A stretch of DNA of 64,000 nt, taken from positions 41,736,714 to 41,800,713 of the forward strand of contig CM049320.1 in assembly GCA_026874595.1 (NCBI GenBank), in the 5' to 3' direction. Below are positions 48,250 to 60,350 of the stretch, piece by piece. The position numbers and the translations under genes were made by a program. The stretch's first letter is position 1; each line of letters begins with the position of its first letter. Origin of the DNA: Sipunculus nudus. Lineage: Eukaryota; Annelida; Sipuncula; Golfingiida; Sipunculidae. Below the pieces are notes generated by a model, which was not told where the DNA came from, ran no database searches, and worked only from the letters and a program-made list of their open reading frames with translations.

Positions 48250-49030
48250 AGTTTAATGTAGATCCTCCTGGCGCGGGTTGTTGTTCTAAGTGTAGACCTA
48301 CACAGTTTGATGTAGATCTTCCTGGCGCGGGTTGTTGTTCTGATTGTAGATCTACACAGTTTAATGTAGATTTTCCTGGCGCGGGTTGTTGTTCTGAGTG
48401 TAGATCTACACAGTTTAATGTAGATCCTCCTGGCGCGGGTTGTTGTTCTGAGTGTAGACCTACACAGTTTAATGTAGATCCACCTGGCGCGGGTTGTTGT
48501 TCTGAGTGTAGACCTACACAGTTTAATGTAGATCTTCCTGGCGTGGGTCGTTGTTCTGAGTGTAGACCTATACAGTTTAATGTAGATCCTCCTGGCGCGG
48601 ATTGTTGTTCTGAGTGTAGACCTACACATATTAATGTAGGTCTTCCTGGCGCGGATTGTTGTTCTAAGTGTAGACCTACACAGTTTAATGTAGATCCTCC
48701 TGGCGCGGGTTGTTGTTCATGAGTTTAGACCTACACATTTTAATGTAGATCTTCCTGGCGCGGATTGTTGTTCTGAGTGTAGACCTACACAGTTTAATGT
48801 AGATCCTCCTGGCGCGGGTTGTTGTTCTCAGTGTAGACCTACACAGTTTTATGTAGATCCTCCTGGCGTGGGTTTTTGTTCTGAGTGTAGACCTACACAT
48901 TTTAATGTAGATCTTCCTGGCGCGGATTGTTGTTCTGAGTGTAGACCTACACAGTTTAATGTAGATCCTCCTGGCGCGGGTTGTTGTTCTAAGTGTAGGC
49001 CTACACAGTTTAATCTAGATCTTTTTCCCG
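48250..49030. repeat. Diverged right edge of the array
   Basis: Monomers here carry private changes (cacatattaatgtagg, cacattttaatg, gcggattg, gtgggtttttg, ttcatgagttt), as expected at an array edge that is poorly homogenised. The last unit loses the consensus after 49020 (ctttttcccgtagattg), where the + frame runs to a TAA at 49048. Confidence 0.85.
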
Positions 49031-49050
49031 TAGATTGTTGTGTTATCTAA

Positions 49051-49977
49051 CTTCCTTTTTAATGCAACGACGCATGTGCTTGACAAAGGATGCAAAGGGG
49101 TTGTCATCTGCATTATTTAGAGATAGATACTGATAGTTTGTCTTTTAAAATATTTCTAAAGTTAACCTCGTTCTTTTATTTAAACATCAACAGACACTCT
49201 CATGATTAGATATCTCGATCTTCCGTATTTTTTTACAAACATACCAAGTGTCATGTCTTTTGTACAAGGTACATCTTGGTACGCTTATAGTGGCTTTTTT
49301 ATTAAATGGAAATAGAACTGGAACTTTTGGAAATACGATAATACACATCCCTCAGACTGTCACGTTTTTTTATGTTCTCTTGAACTACCGATATCACGTG
49401 ACCGGGCTGTCATAGAGACGCCTTCTCTCACCAGATTGACGGCTCTAATAACTCGGCGGCACAAATGGTTTATTTTGTATATTCGTGCTGTTTTGGAGAT
49501 ATCCGCGATGTTTCACATCGGCGAGATCTATAAACAAATGTCACGGATCTAAAATGATCGTAAAAAGAAGACACTTAGTACCCCGCGAGCATCCTTGTGA
49601 GCTAGTTTTACGAGACTCGTAGAGAGCTTGGCAAACACTTTCGAGTGCTTATAGCAGCCTGACGCTAATAGCAGTACGTGCAAGACTGAACTGTTTTACA
49701 ACCAAAATGGTCTAAGAGAGCGCGCTACCACGTACGAAGGAAGACTCCGTTAGAATGAAACAATAAGTCTTTCCAATGGTCTTGCAACTGGTTCAGGCAC
49801 GCACCAGTTCGAGGATTTAAGACTATTGTAAAGAGACCAAGAGCATTCTCAAATATATACACATTTATATACAGAAGATGGAACAATGAAAATTGCGCCT
49901 TTTCATTGAGACAATATTTTTTAACTGTCACAACTATATCAACATAATGCATGTTTGGACTTTAGAATGCACCTCAG
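49051..49977. other. Right flank, unique sequence
   Basis: Non-repetitive, GC rising near 49400-49720. A short hairpin cgatgt-ttc-acatcg lies at 49506-49520. No supported exon until 49978. Confidence 0.35.
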
Positions 49978-50256
49978 ATTTTGAGTAAATCAGAATTATT
50001 CGAACAAATTTGTGTCATTGGCAAAATATTTCATAGATATGTAAAGATAGATGCCTGCAGGGGTTACTTCGTACTCCCTAAACCAAACACAGAACTTTAC
50101 AAACATGTTCTTCCTGAGGAGCTTTTTACTAGAGCAGACTCCTTACTCAAATCCGTCGAGCCAAATCTCATCATACTGTCAAGGGAATGTTTAAACGGAC
50201 ACTTACGGAAAAATAATTTTTTTTTTACATTTTTAAACCTTTTATACCATTTATAA
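49978..50256 (+). CDS. Candidate terminal exon, unknown protein
   Basis: After a possible acceptor (gcacctcag ending at 49977), 92 codons stay open to a TAA. The first 75 look protein-like: SELFEQICVIGKIFHRYVK, later FVLPKPNTELYKHVLPEELF and ADSLLKSVEPNLIILSRE. The end degenerates into Phe/Leu-rich sequence from a T tract (50217-50227). The pyrimidine tract before the acceptor is weak. I do not recognise the family; it could be a last exon, a decayed transposon protein or chance. Confidence 0.25.
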   Translation: MLSKSELFEQICVIGKIFHRYVKIDACRGYFVLPKPNTELYKHVLPEELFTRADSLLKSVEPNLIILSRECLNGHLRKNNFFFTFLNLLYHL

Positions 50257-50429
50257 CCCATCTGAAAATGATATGTTTATCTTATTGTACGTATATATCA
50301 GTATATTTCCACCCATAACAGCAACTTATTTGATAAATTTTAATAACATCCGTGATACTTTTCTCCAGATATCTTGCGGACACACACACACACATGAACA
50401 AACAGATTCAAATGAAAACAAGGGCACCG

Positions 50430-51000
50430 AAAAGCGGAGCATCCCCCGCAAGGGAGCATAATTATATTGGGTGTATAACACAATGTGAACATCAGGAGGG
50501 CAGCTCTGTGAATTTGACCTTTGACCCTGTGACCTCAATCTTTAAAGGGTTCTTTATCCGTGGGTGGGTGAGCCATATGTGAAACATGGTAGGGGTTGGT
50601 CCAGCGGTTTGACTTAAACGTATCCGAAACTTTTTCAAGTAATCGGTCCCGTGGCCTTGAACTTTGACCCTGTACCTCAAAATCGACAGGCTTCTTCGCC
50701 TGTGGGTGAGCCATAAGTGATAGATGAAAGGTTTCAGTTAAATGGTTTGGCAAAAAATGGGCCCACAAGCTTTTTACAAAAAGTATGTTTCATGGCCTGG
50801 ACCTTTGAGTTTGACCCCGCGACCTCAAAATCGATAGGATTATTCATCCGTGGATAGGTGAGCCATTTATGAAAGATGAAAGGTTTTGGTTAAACCTCGG
50901 CTTAAAATCGGCGCACAAACCAATTCCGGACGGACGGACGGAGGCAAGAACGGAGGCGTTACTATATTCCCTCCTGCAACTTCGTTGTGAGAGGATAATA
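50430..51000. mobile_element. 'pearl'-like element with 145-bp tandem core
   Basis: Three core repeats begin with tttgaccctgtgacctc-type sequence at 50520, 50663 and 50810 (periods 143 and 147) and share 'gtgagccat..gtga' and 'aaaggtttt' words. The core ends in a cggacggacggacgg run (50931-50945). The outer parts gcaagggagcataatta (50448) and ttccctcctgc (50968) are imperfectly inverted. Bivalve pearl elements, later linked to Helentrons, have this layout (established knowledge). No protein is encoded. Confidence 0.65.
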
Positions 51001-51005
51001 ATATC

Positions 51006-51650
51006 TCAAGACATACCTGTTACTGTATTTACAGCACTGCACGCATAATCAACAGTTGTATAACTTTACAATGAAGAAATCAGTGCTTATAATCCCCAGG
51101 AAAAGCCCTCGGGCCTTATCTCCAGATAAAGCATACATCAACGATTACAGACCATGTACCGTAAGAACAAAAGGTATAAACTGCGTGCAGGTATGTCATT
51201 TATAATGACTAGTGTAATAATAAAGCTTAGAAAAAGGGATTGGCCATGTTAAACGTGGAACCATACGTGCCTTAAGATAGCCTGCAGTTATTTTCAACGA
51301 TCATGTTCATCTGTCTTTCTCTTTGTTGTCTATGTTCCCTTTTTGGTACAAATCAATAAAATGACATTGGTGACTTTCCGTGATATATTTAAGAGCAGGG
51401 AAAAGACGTTTATATATAGCGATATAATTTTTTTTCTATCGATTGATGAATAATGGTAAAAGTTTTACTCACAACAATACAGAAAGATGAGAAGCTTGCG
51501 GTGTAAATCCTTACCAATCTTTCAGAAGCAGGCTAAGGTAACATGAAAGCTTGTTTTTGTTTTATGACGTGTTTATTACGAAATTTTTCGGTTACACAAA
51601 TTGAACGTTTTCGTTAATAATCAATCTGCACCAGCACTTAGCATCCGGCT
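51006..51650. other. Unique AT-rich stretch
   Basis: Nothing supported. Confidence 0.4.
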
Positions 51651-51775
<125 letters not shown>

Positions 51776-51915
51776 GTCGATATTTAGACCACCAACGGGA
51801 TCTCGATTAAGTGGTCGCATTTTCGAGGTGGTCGTCTTAGTGTGGTCTGATATGAAGAGCAAAAAATAATTGGGACCCTGAAGGGTAGTCGTTATTCTGA
51901 GGTGGTCGTAAGGCG

Positions 51916-51950
<35 letters not shown>
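51776..51950. mobile_element. 'gtggtcg' MITE remnant plus (TA)n
   Basis: gtggtcgcattttcgaggtg (51812) and gaggtggtcgtaagg (51899) are direct and inverted variants of one motif, ending at a TA run (51921-51948). It resembles the pogo-type MITE at 18078 in lying against a TA microsatellite. Ends are not cleanly inverted. Confidence 0.35.
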
Positions 51951-51953
<3 letters not shown>

Positions 51954-53020
51954 TACTTGAAAAAAATCCTCTAGAAAACCGTTATCAAAAATTACCTAAA
52001 GCCCGTGATTAAATGTGATAATGTGTATAGCCATTCTATATCACATTTCGACTTAATCCTAGTTGATCGTGTTGTAAATGTAACAGTAATGCAGGGGACG
52101 TTCAACGTTTGTGGGCGTGGGTCAAATCTAGTAGTTCATGCATGGGTGTCTCTTTGTCACTATTTCAACAAACAGGATGGCCATGAAAGGTCAATCTCTC
52201 TTGTTGCTAGAAAGTGCGTTTGAGTTGAGTAGGTTTGTTTTTTTTCTGATTTTGATAGGTGACAGATTTGTTGTTGTCATGGCCTTCAAAACGTTTAATA
52301 TGAAGCTAATTGCAAAACATTTATTTGACAAAAACAGTGCATCAAATGACGTCACCGATCGCAGCTGGCCGAACTCATGTAATTAGTTTACACCCACAAG
52401 GAAACACCTGAATACAATTAATTGATTTCTGGTAGAGACCCCTGCCCGAGCCTAATTATGCCATTATCACTTGTGGTAGCCAGAATACAACAACGTATGG
52501 ACCTTCTGGGCATAACCCCTCTTGACAGCTTTGTGCGAATCGGTGCCATAGTGAAGAAAATAGGTAAATAATGTAATTAATATTGGGTAACACAATTTTT
52601 TCTTTATTATTTAGCAAATATAACACGACCATTTAAGCCTCTGATATCAAATAATACAACATAGCAAATATTTTTATCCGACCCTTAGAATCAGTGTTAT
52701 ATTATGACTTGTTTCATGACACTCAGGCTTCTACCAGTTAATTTAGGAGGCCTGAGTGTCATGGCTAAACTGAAGAACTCTTTTTTGAGTGTGTGACGTC
52801 TGTCCAGGCGCTGATAGAAATACGTTTTATTTTACATATTTAGGTAGTGTTTAATATAATAACTAACAGCCTTAAAAGTCTACTCTTATGGCTAAACCAC
52901 AGTTAGGTAATGACTTAGGGCATAAAAAAAACTGAAAAAAAAACAAAAATATGGCTTATTAAGACATATGTAATTTATAAATAAATATAAATTTATTGAT
53001 TTAACATGTATACTTGTAAT
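51951..53020. other. Unique sequence, no gene recognised
   Basis: 52400-52500 is less AT-rich, with ACAATTAATTG and a Runx-like TGTGGT (52471), and may be regulatory. An inverted pair acactcaggct / aggcctgagtgt surrounds 52720-52760. Confidence 0.3.
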
Positions 53021-53029
53021 AATAGTTAT

Positions 53030-53193
53030 TATAACTAATCGCGACTCCGAATGTAGCATTCCCGTAAACCCCGGAGAAAAACCACCGATCCTTGACGGGC
53101 AACTATGACCCACTCTCATAGCCACGCCGGGGTTCGAACCCGGGTCGCCAGCGATGAGAGCCGAACGTATTACCAATCGACTGTCCAGGCCCC
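53030..53193 (-). mobile_element. tRNA-derived SINE (family A), minus copy
   Basis: Read on the minus strand, the head ggggcctggacagtcga starts at 53193, the B box lies at 53131-53140, then tggctatgagagtgggtc and cggtggtttttctccgg, closing with an AT-rich tail. Head, B box and body match the copy at 23047-23290 in order and wording. Confidence 0.85.
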
Positions 53194-54289
53194 ATATATG
53201 GTATGATACCTACAGCAACCAAGAAAGGGTATCCTTTATTTGAAAAAAACATAAATGCTACATTGATGCTTCTGTATTTGGTAGATCAGCTTGAGGTCTT
53301 GTAAAACAGCTGTGGGATAGAAACGAAAATCACCCTTGTGATGTGACTAATATGGGATGGATCCATCAGACTCTTACAGCCGACCCAATCACTACTTCTT
53401 CCGCCAATAAGTGCGACAAAATCCCGATTTATCAGCCTTCATGAAAGCCCTGCTTCAAAAGCGCGGCAAAATTGCGATATCGCCGCGAAGTGCGGTAATT
53501 ACTAACGTGACTCATATCACCAACCGTTTGATATTAGACAGCTCTTATACAAGAAGCCTATTTATTTTTTTATCCTTCATTAATGTATTCCCACCCATGT
53601 GTTCCGAGCATTACATTCACCAATATTTGCATATTTTATCAAAAGCACTTTACATATCCCTCTATTCATCTGTATTACAGAAGAAATAACCATCAAGTCG
53701 TGTTGGGTTTTGTTGCTACAGCTGTCTCTCTCACCAAATAATGACAAATTCATGTAAAATAAATGCATGTCCTTTTAAGCCGTGTCTCTAAAATTTATTC
53801 ATTCGGAGCGTTATTTTACAATGTGATGCCTCACTTAATATTAATAACAATCCTTGTGTAGCAGGAAACAAAAGCGACACAGCACAAGAGAGCTTGCGTG
53901 GCAATAATGGACTCTCGAAAGGAATAATCCAAAGCCATTCTTAATATTCTACTATGCATAAACTCCAGACTGGCAGTGGCACTACTCCGTATGTAAAATT
54001 AACACACCATGAATGAAAACCAAAAACAACTGAATGGGCTTGAAGTGGGGACTTAATTTGATTTTTGATGAATTCTTGATTTTTATAGACTCTGTGACTG
54101 GGAAACTGGTCATGATATATAGGCATCTAAATCAAATTGAAAAGCGCTAATTGGCTAAATGGCAAAATGGTAAAATGAAAGCATGACTCACCTGTAAACA
54201 TTTCTTGGTGCTTCCATTTAGACACGGAATGTGGAAAGCTTAAGAAAAACAATATTAATACCATTAGGCCCATGTATCCTAGTGGTAAC
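53194..54289. other. Unique sequence with weak exon-like signals
   Basis: A minus-strand interval 54192-54238 lies between an acceptor (gtttttcttaag) and a strong donor (CAG/GTGAGT); its 47 nt stay open in two frames. Too short to call. No other feature. Confidence 0.25.
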
Positions 54290-54466
54290 CAGTGGCCTCA
54301 GTTTATCTGCAAGGGTGGAGGGGGGTGTCTGGGAATGACGCAGACGTGGGAGGGTCTTTTATTGTCTGTGTGAGACATTTCAAATATGACAATTCACTAT
54401 AAGTTTTTAAAGAAGGTATTATGTTTCCAGTACATTCTAAACCAGACTTATATATAATATTTCATA

Positions 54467-54524
<58 letters not shown>

Positions 54525-54681
54525 CAAATGTTTAATTATCAGTATGTTTCATTTTCAATATAAAATATTCTCTGAGTAGCAGGGGAATGATCACATTTAC
54601 CACTGTACCCCTCTTGCTCAAAATAGTGTGTGTGTGGGGGGGGGGGGGTATACACCTATACCCCCTGTTTTGACGCCCCTG
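54290..54681. mobile_element. hAT-like non-autonomous element, copy 2
   Basis: The left end cagtggcctca (54290) and right end tgacgcccctg (54671-54681) are inverted at 9 of 11 positions. Flanking 8-mers gtggtaac and gtgttagc agree at 6 of 8, the hAT target size. It shares its interior with 1998-2423 but carries a (TA)n run (54471-54522) that copy lacks. Confidence 0.65.
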
Positions 54682-56241
<1,560 letters not shown>

Positions 56242-58392
56242 GAATGATGAACTGAAAAGTAAGAATATTGCAGAAAGATAATACTTCTGCAACGCGGAAG
56301 ATCTCTAAAATGGGCTATCAATGTAAAAATGTAGAGACGGTGTCAATGTGTAACGCCTAACTATTACGTAAACTGGATGCAGTGGTCAATTTAACTGCGG
56401 GAGTATTCGTGAGAACGATGGAACATCCATTAAACATCACCTGTACCCTGCCTTTTAACCCTTAATTTGCTATTACTCGGCGTGTAACAGATAAAATGGG
56501 ACACCGCCCATGTTAGCCAGAAGCTCAACTCATAACATCCCATGGATAAGGATTTAAATAAAGAAAGCGGCGGATGGAATCCGGGTATTTGTTAGCTCGC
56601 AAATGGGATGCAATGTGTATTGATTATATAGACAAGTCTTTTTTTATACACTCTAATGGTAAGTGACGTCGTTGTAACCTCTTATAAAAATGCACTCATG
56701 CTTGCTTACGAAGATGGTAGCAATCCAGGAATAAGTCATGTACTTAAAATGAACAAAAGGGAACGGACCCGAAGTTATAACGTTTAACAGGTCCCTTCAC
56801 GGTACCCAAGACCTTGTTGATGTTCTTATAGAAGAAACGAGTTCTACCAAAGGACCCACTTAGAGGACAAAGTCATTGATCTTTGGGTCACTTCTTGCTT
56901 TTATGAGAATCTTAGTCTTCTTGTGATGTTTAGTTAAAGTGCCAAATCAGCGTTTGTTTGTTAGAAGAGGGAAGGTGATTGGATGACCCGATGAAAGTGT
57001 TTGACACCTGCCTTTATGACGCAGGGTTACCGGTTAGTTATTCATATGAAAGGCCAAGAGAGTTTTTAAGATCTTCCATAAAGGGTGCTTACCGAAAATG
57101 GACGAACAACTAACGCAGCTACACGGATTTTACTCTTCGTTTGTATGAAATATTTATATTGTGTGGCTTTTAACAGAGAGTTGCGTCCTCTTTGCATTCA
57201 CGTGTATGTCATATTGAAAGGTTGAGAATACGATTAGAGAGCCAACAACGTTAAAAAAGACTACTAAATTGTTTTTGGGGTAATATTTCATCAAATGAAA
57301 AGGAAAGTGAAGCCAACCGCTAACCCCAATTCATTTGATATATTATAAAATCACTTATTTGGTAATTCTGTGCAACATCGTTGACAATAAAACAGAGTCA
57401 TATAACGTCTAATTCAATGAAAACGGTCGTTATTGGGGACTAACTGTGAGTCTGTGAAGTGAACGTACACATCAATCTCTCCCTTGGAAAGCATACACAA
57501 TTCCGTGATAACCTTGAGGCGTATGACCACAAAATGATTCATTGTTGAGCGTGGTATTTTTGACTGTGGATTGTTGTTCCCTCGGGGCTTTGTGCCGGGA
57601 ACATAGAAAATCTATTATTTCCTGAGAAGAATCACCTGTAGGTCATCAACGTTTGCAGTCAGGAGATAACTGGCCTTGGAGTCTAGGAGTACCGTGTTTG
57701 CAGACATTTTGGCGTCCCCTTTGGCCATTAAATAAGTCACCCTTTAAGCCCCATTGTAAACATGCGCTCTAGAAAGAGGTAACGATGCTATATCGATCAG
57801 CTGTCCTTATTTTTAGTTCCTAACGTGTCCGGTATGAAATACAGATACACTCGTCGGGGTATTTCCCCTCAGGGCTTGGATGACTTTTTAAGGTGACAAA
57901 TATTCCGGTCTTCCTGTTTTTGACGGACGTATCATCAATAAAGACACCTCCATGATGGTGATCGAAAGAGATGAAACGTATACAGATGAATACAAAGAGG
58001 GACTTTTGTAGTGTCACATACAAAAAGGAATTTATAGTTCCTATCTTCAAACATTTATTGTGATAAAGCGAGAACTAGAATGAAGAGAAGTTGGTAAAGC
58101 AATAAACAGAACGAGGACATGTTTATAAACTATACAGGTAGTTTTATTACCAGTTTCAAGAACCTATTTGAATTAAAAAAAAATTAACTTTTGGCGACAG
58201 TTTTTTACCAGCAGTCACATCTATGACCTACTCTAAAAATAAGCTTGAACACTTTTGTTAATGGACAGTGATAATATTCACACAAAAGGTTGCGAACGCA
58301 GTAATATAAAAGGACAGGATAGATCTATCTTGATCCCTGAATCGGACAGGCGTGACAGAAAACTAGAATACGGGTAGTCGACAAGCGACTAC
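56242..58392. other. Long unique block, no gene recognised
   Basis: 56400-56640 is complex, non-repetitive and could be regulatory. A donor-like GTAAGTGACG lies at 56659. The minus-strand frame 57820-58050 lacks an acceptable start. Confidence 0.3.
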
Positions 58393-60350
58393 TTGTATCC
58401 GCCTAAATCAGAGTGGAACGGGTGAAGTGTTGCATATTAGCATGGATGTCTGCAGCCAAATTGTGTATGTAGGTTGCGCTACCTACCAAAAAATCCAGAA
58501 AGCCGTCCAAATTGTATACATATGCAAAATTTAAGGCAGATAAGTCAAACCACTATATTGTATATGAGTGATTTTTGCCCTTGGCAGACAAACAGATGGA
58601 CACTGTGCAAAAAAGGGTTGCAGGTGGCGCCACCAGTTTAGCGTATGATAAAGAGCTTTGTGAGAACTATACACATGCAAAACTTTGGCCCAATCGGTGA
58701 AACGGTTCCCAAGATATGAGCTTGGATATCTGCTGCATAAACTAGAATGCAGGTGGCGCCACCTGTCATAAAATCAAGAGAGCTGTCGGGGATGTATAAA
58801 CTTGCAAAATTTTAGGCAGATATGTCAAATCACTGCCGAGATATGAGTGATTTTATCCCATGGCAGACAAACAGACGGGAGCTGTGCAAACATGGCTGCA
58901 GGTGGCGCCACCAGTTTTGCTTTTGATAAAGAGCTATATGAGATTTATACACATGCAAAATTTTGGCCCAATCGGTCAAACGGTTCCCTAGATATGAGCT
59001 TGGATGTCTGCAGCGTAAACTTGATTGTAGGTGGCGCCACCTGTCATAAAATCAGAAAAGCTATCCAGGATGTATAAGCATGCCGAATTTCAGGTGAATT
59101 AGTCAAACCACTGCAGAGATATGAGTGATTTTAACCCAAGGCAGACGAACAGATGAACACTGTGCAAACATGGTTGCAGGTGGCGCCACCATTTTTTGTG
59201 TATGTTATAAAGCTCTCCAAGGGCTACATTTGTGCAAAAAAAGTTTCCTGATCGGTCAAACGGTTCCTGAGATATGAGCTTGGATGTCGGCAGCGTAAAC
59301 GTGAAAGTAGGTGGCGCCACCTGTCATAAAATCAGAAAAGCTAGCCAGGATGTTTACGCATGCCAAATTTCAGGTGAATTAGTCAAGTCACTGCAGAGAT
59401 ATGAGTGATTTTAACCCAAGGCAGACAAACAGATGGACACTGTGCAAACATGGTTGCAGGTAACGCCACCATTTTTGGTGTATGTTATAAAGCTCTCCAA
59501 GGGCTACATTTGTGCAAAAGAATTTTCCTGATCGGTCAAACGGTTCCCGAGATATGAGCTTGGATGTCTGCAGCGTAAACGTGAATGTAGGTGGCGCCAC
59601 CTGTCATAAAATCAGGAAAGCTATCCAGGATGTATACGCATGCCAAATTTCAGGTGAATTAGTCAAGTCACTGCAGAGATATGAGTGATTTTAACCCAAG
59701 GCAGACAAACAGATGGACACTGTGCAAACATGGTTGCAGGTGGCGCCACCATTTTTGGTGTATGTTTTAAAGCTCTCTAAGGGCTACATTTGTGCAAAAG
59801 AATTTTCCTGATCGGTCAAACGGTTCCCGAGATATGAGCTTGGATGTCTGCAGCGTAAACGTGAATGTAGCTGGCGCCACCTGTCATAAAATCAGAAAAG
59901 CTATCCAGGATGTTTACGCTTGCCGAATTTCAGGTGAATTAGTCAAGTCACTGCAGAGATATGAGTGATTTTAACCCAAGGCAGACGAACAGATGGACAC
60001 TGTGCAAACATGGTTGCAGGTGGCGCCACCATTTTTGGTGTATGTTATAAAGCTCACCGAGGGCTACATTTGTGCAAAAAAATTTTCCTGATCGGTCAAA
60101 CGGTTCCCGAGATATGTAGGTTTATGTGTGGAAACAGACGCACAAACGGACGCAGAGCACAGAGGAAAGGTCAGAGGTCAAAACAAAATCGGGGCGCAGC
60201 AGTTCACATGTGACCCGAACATAATCCCGGGTTTCGGAAAATTCCGCCCAGCGGTTACAGAGGAGTTCTCCGGACACCTACGCGGCGGCGGCGGCGGCGG
60301 CGTGCAGCTGAAAACATAGTATCCGCAAAACTCTGTTTTGGCGGATACAA
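58393..60350. mobile_element. Large pearl-like element with 280-bp tandem core
   Basis: The ends ttgtatccgcctaaatcaga (58393) and the complement of 60330-60350 are inverted with one indel. The core repeats at 278-280 bp: ggtggcgccacctgtcat words start at 58752, 59030, 59310, 59590 and 59870, alternating with a second ggtggcgccacc at 58622, 58902, 59181, (59460, mutated), 59740 and 60020. A hairpin (tatccgc..gcggata, 60320-60348) sits at the right end. The interior ORFs are frames through the repeat and not genes. Confidence 0.75.
60282..60304. repeat. (GGC)n trinucleotide run
   Basis: Seven uninterrupted GGC units within the right part of the pearl-like element. Confidence 0.9.

Larger units (their letters stand above)
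23974..49030. repeat. 25-kb array of a 54-bp tandem repeat
   Basis: About 460 head-to-tail copies. A consensus-like copy is 26841-26894; key pieces are GTAGACCTACACAG, TTTAATGTAG and GGCGCGGG. The + frame encodes GCCSECRPTQFNVDPPGA per unit; two - frames are also open. Variable sites are few and recur: gag/cag/aag, aat/tat/gat/aag, aga/aaa/agg, cct/tct, cct/ctt and gcg/gtg. Monomers of 53, 55 and 35 bp break the frame at regular places. Apparent starts are GTG, and I found in-frame ATG only at 35207 and 37000. It is best read as satellite DNA; transcription is not excluded. Whether the locus is pericentromeric, subtelomeric or interstitial cannot be told. Confidence 0.97.

Noticed and set aside
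23974-49030. CRISPR array
   Set aside because: Units are contiguous and near-identical without unique spacers, and the context is eukaryotic.
58847-60319. Repeated 70-80-codon ORFs as a duplicated gene family
   Set aside because: They are frames through the 280-bp core of a transposable element and start at non-ATG codons or at a repeat ATG without conservation of a protein.
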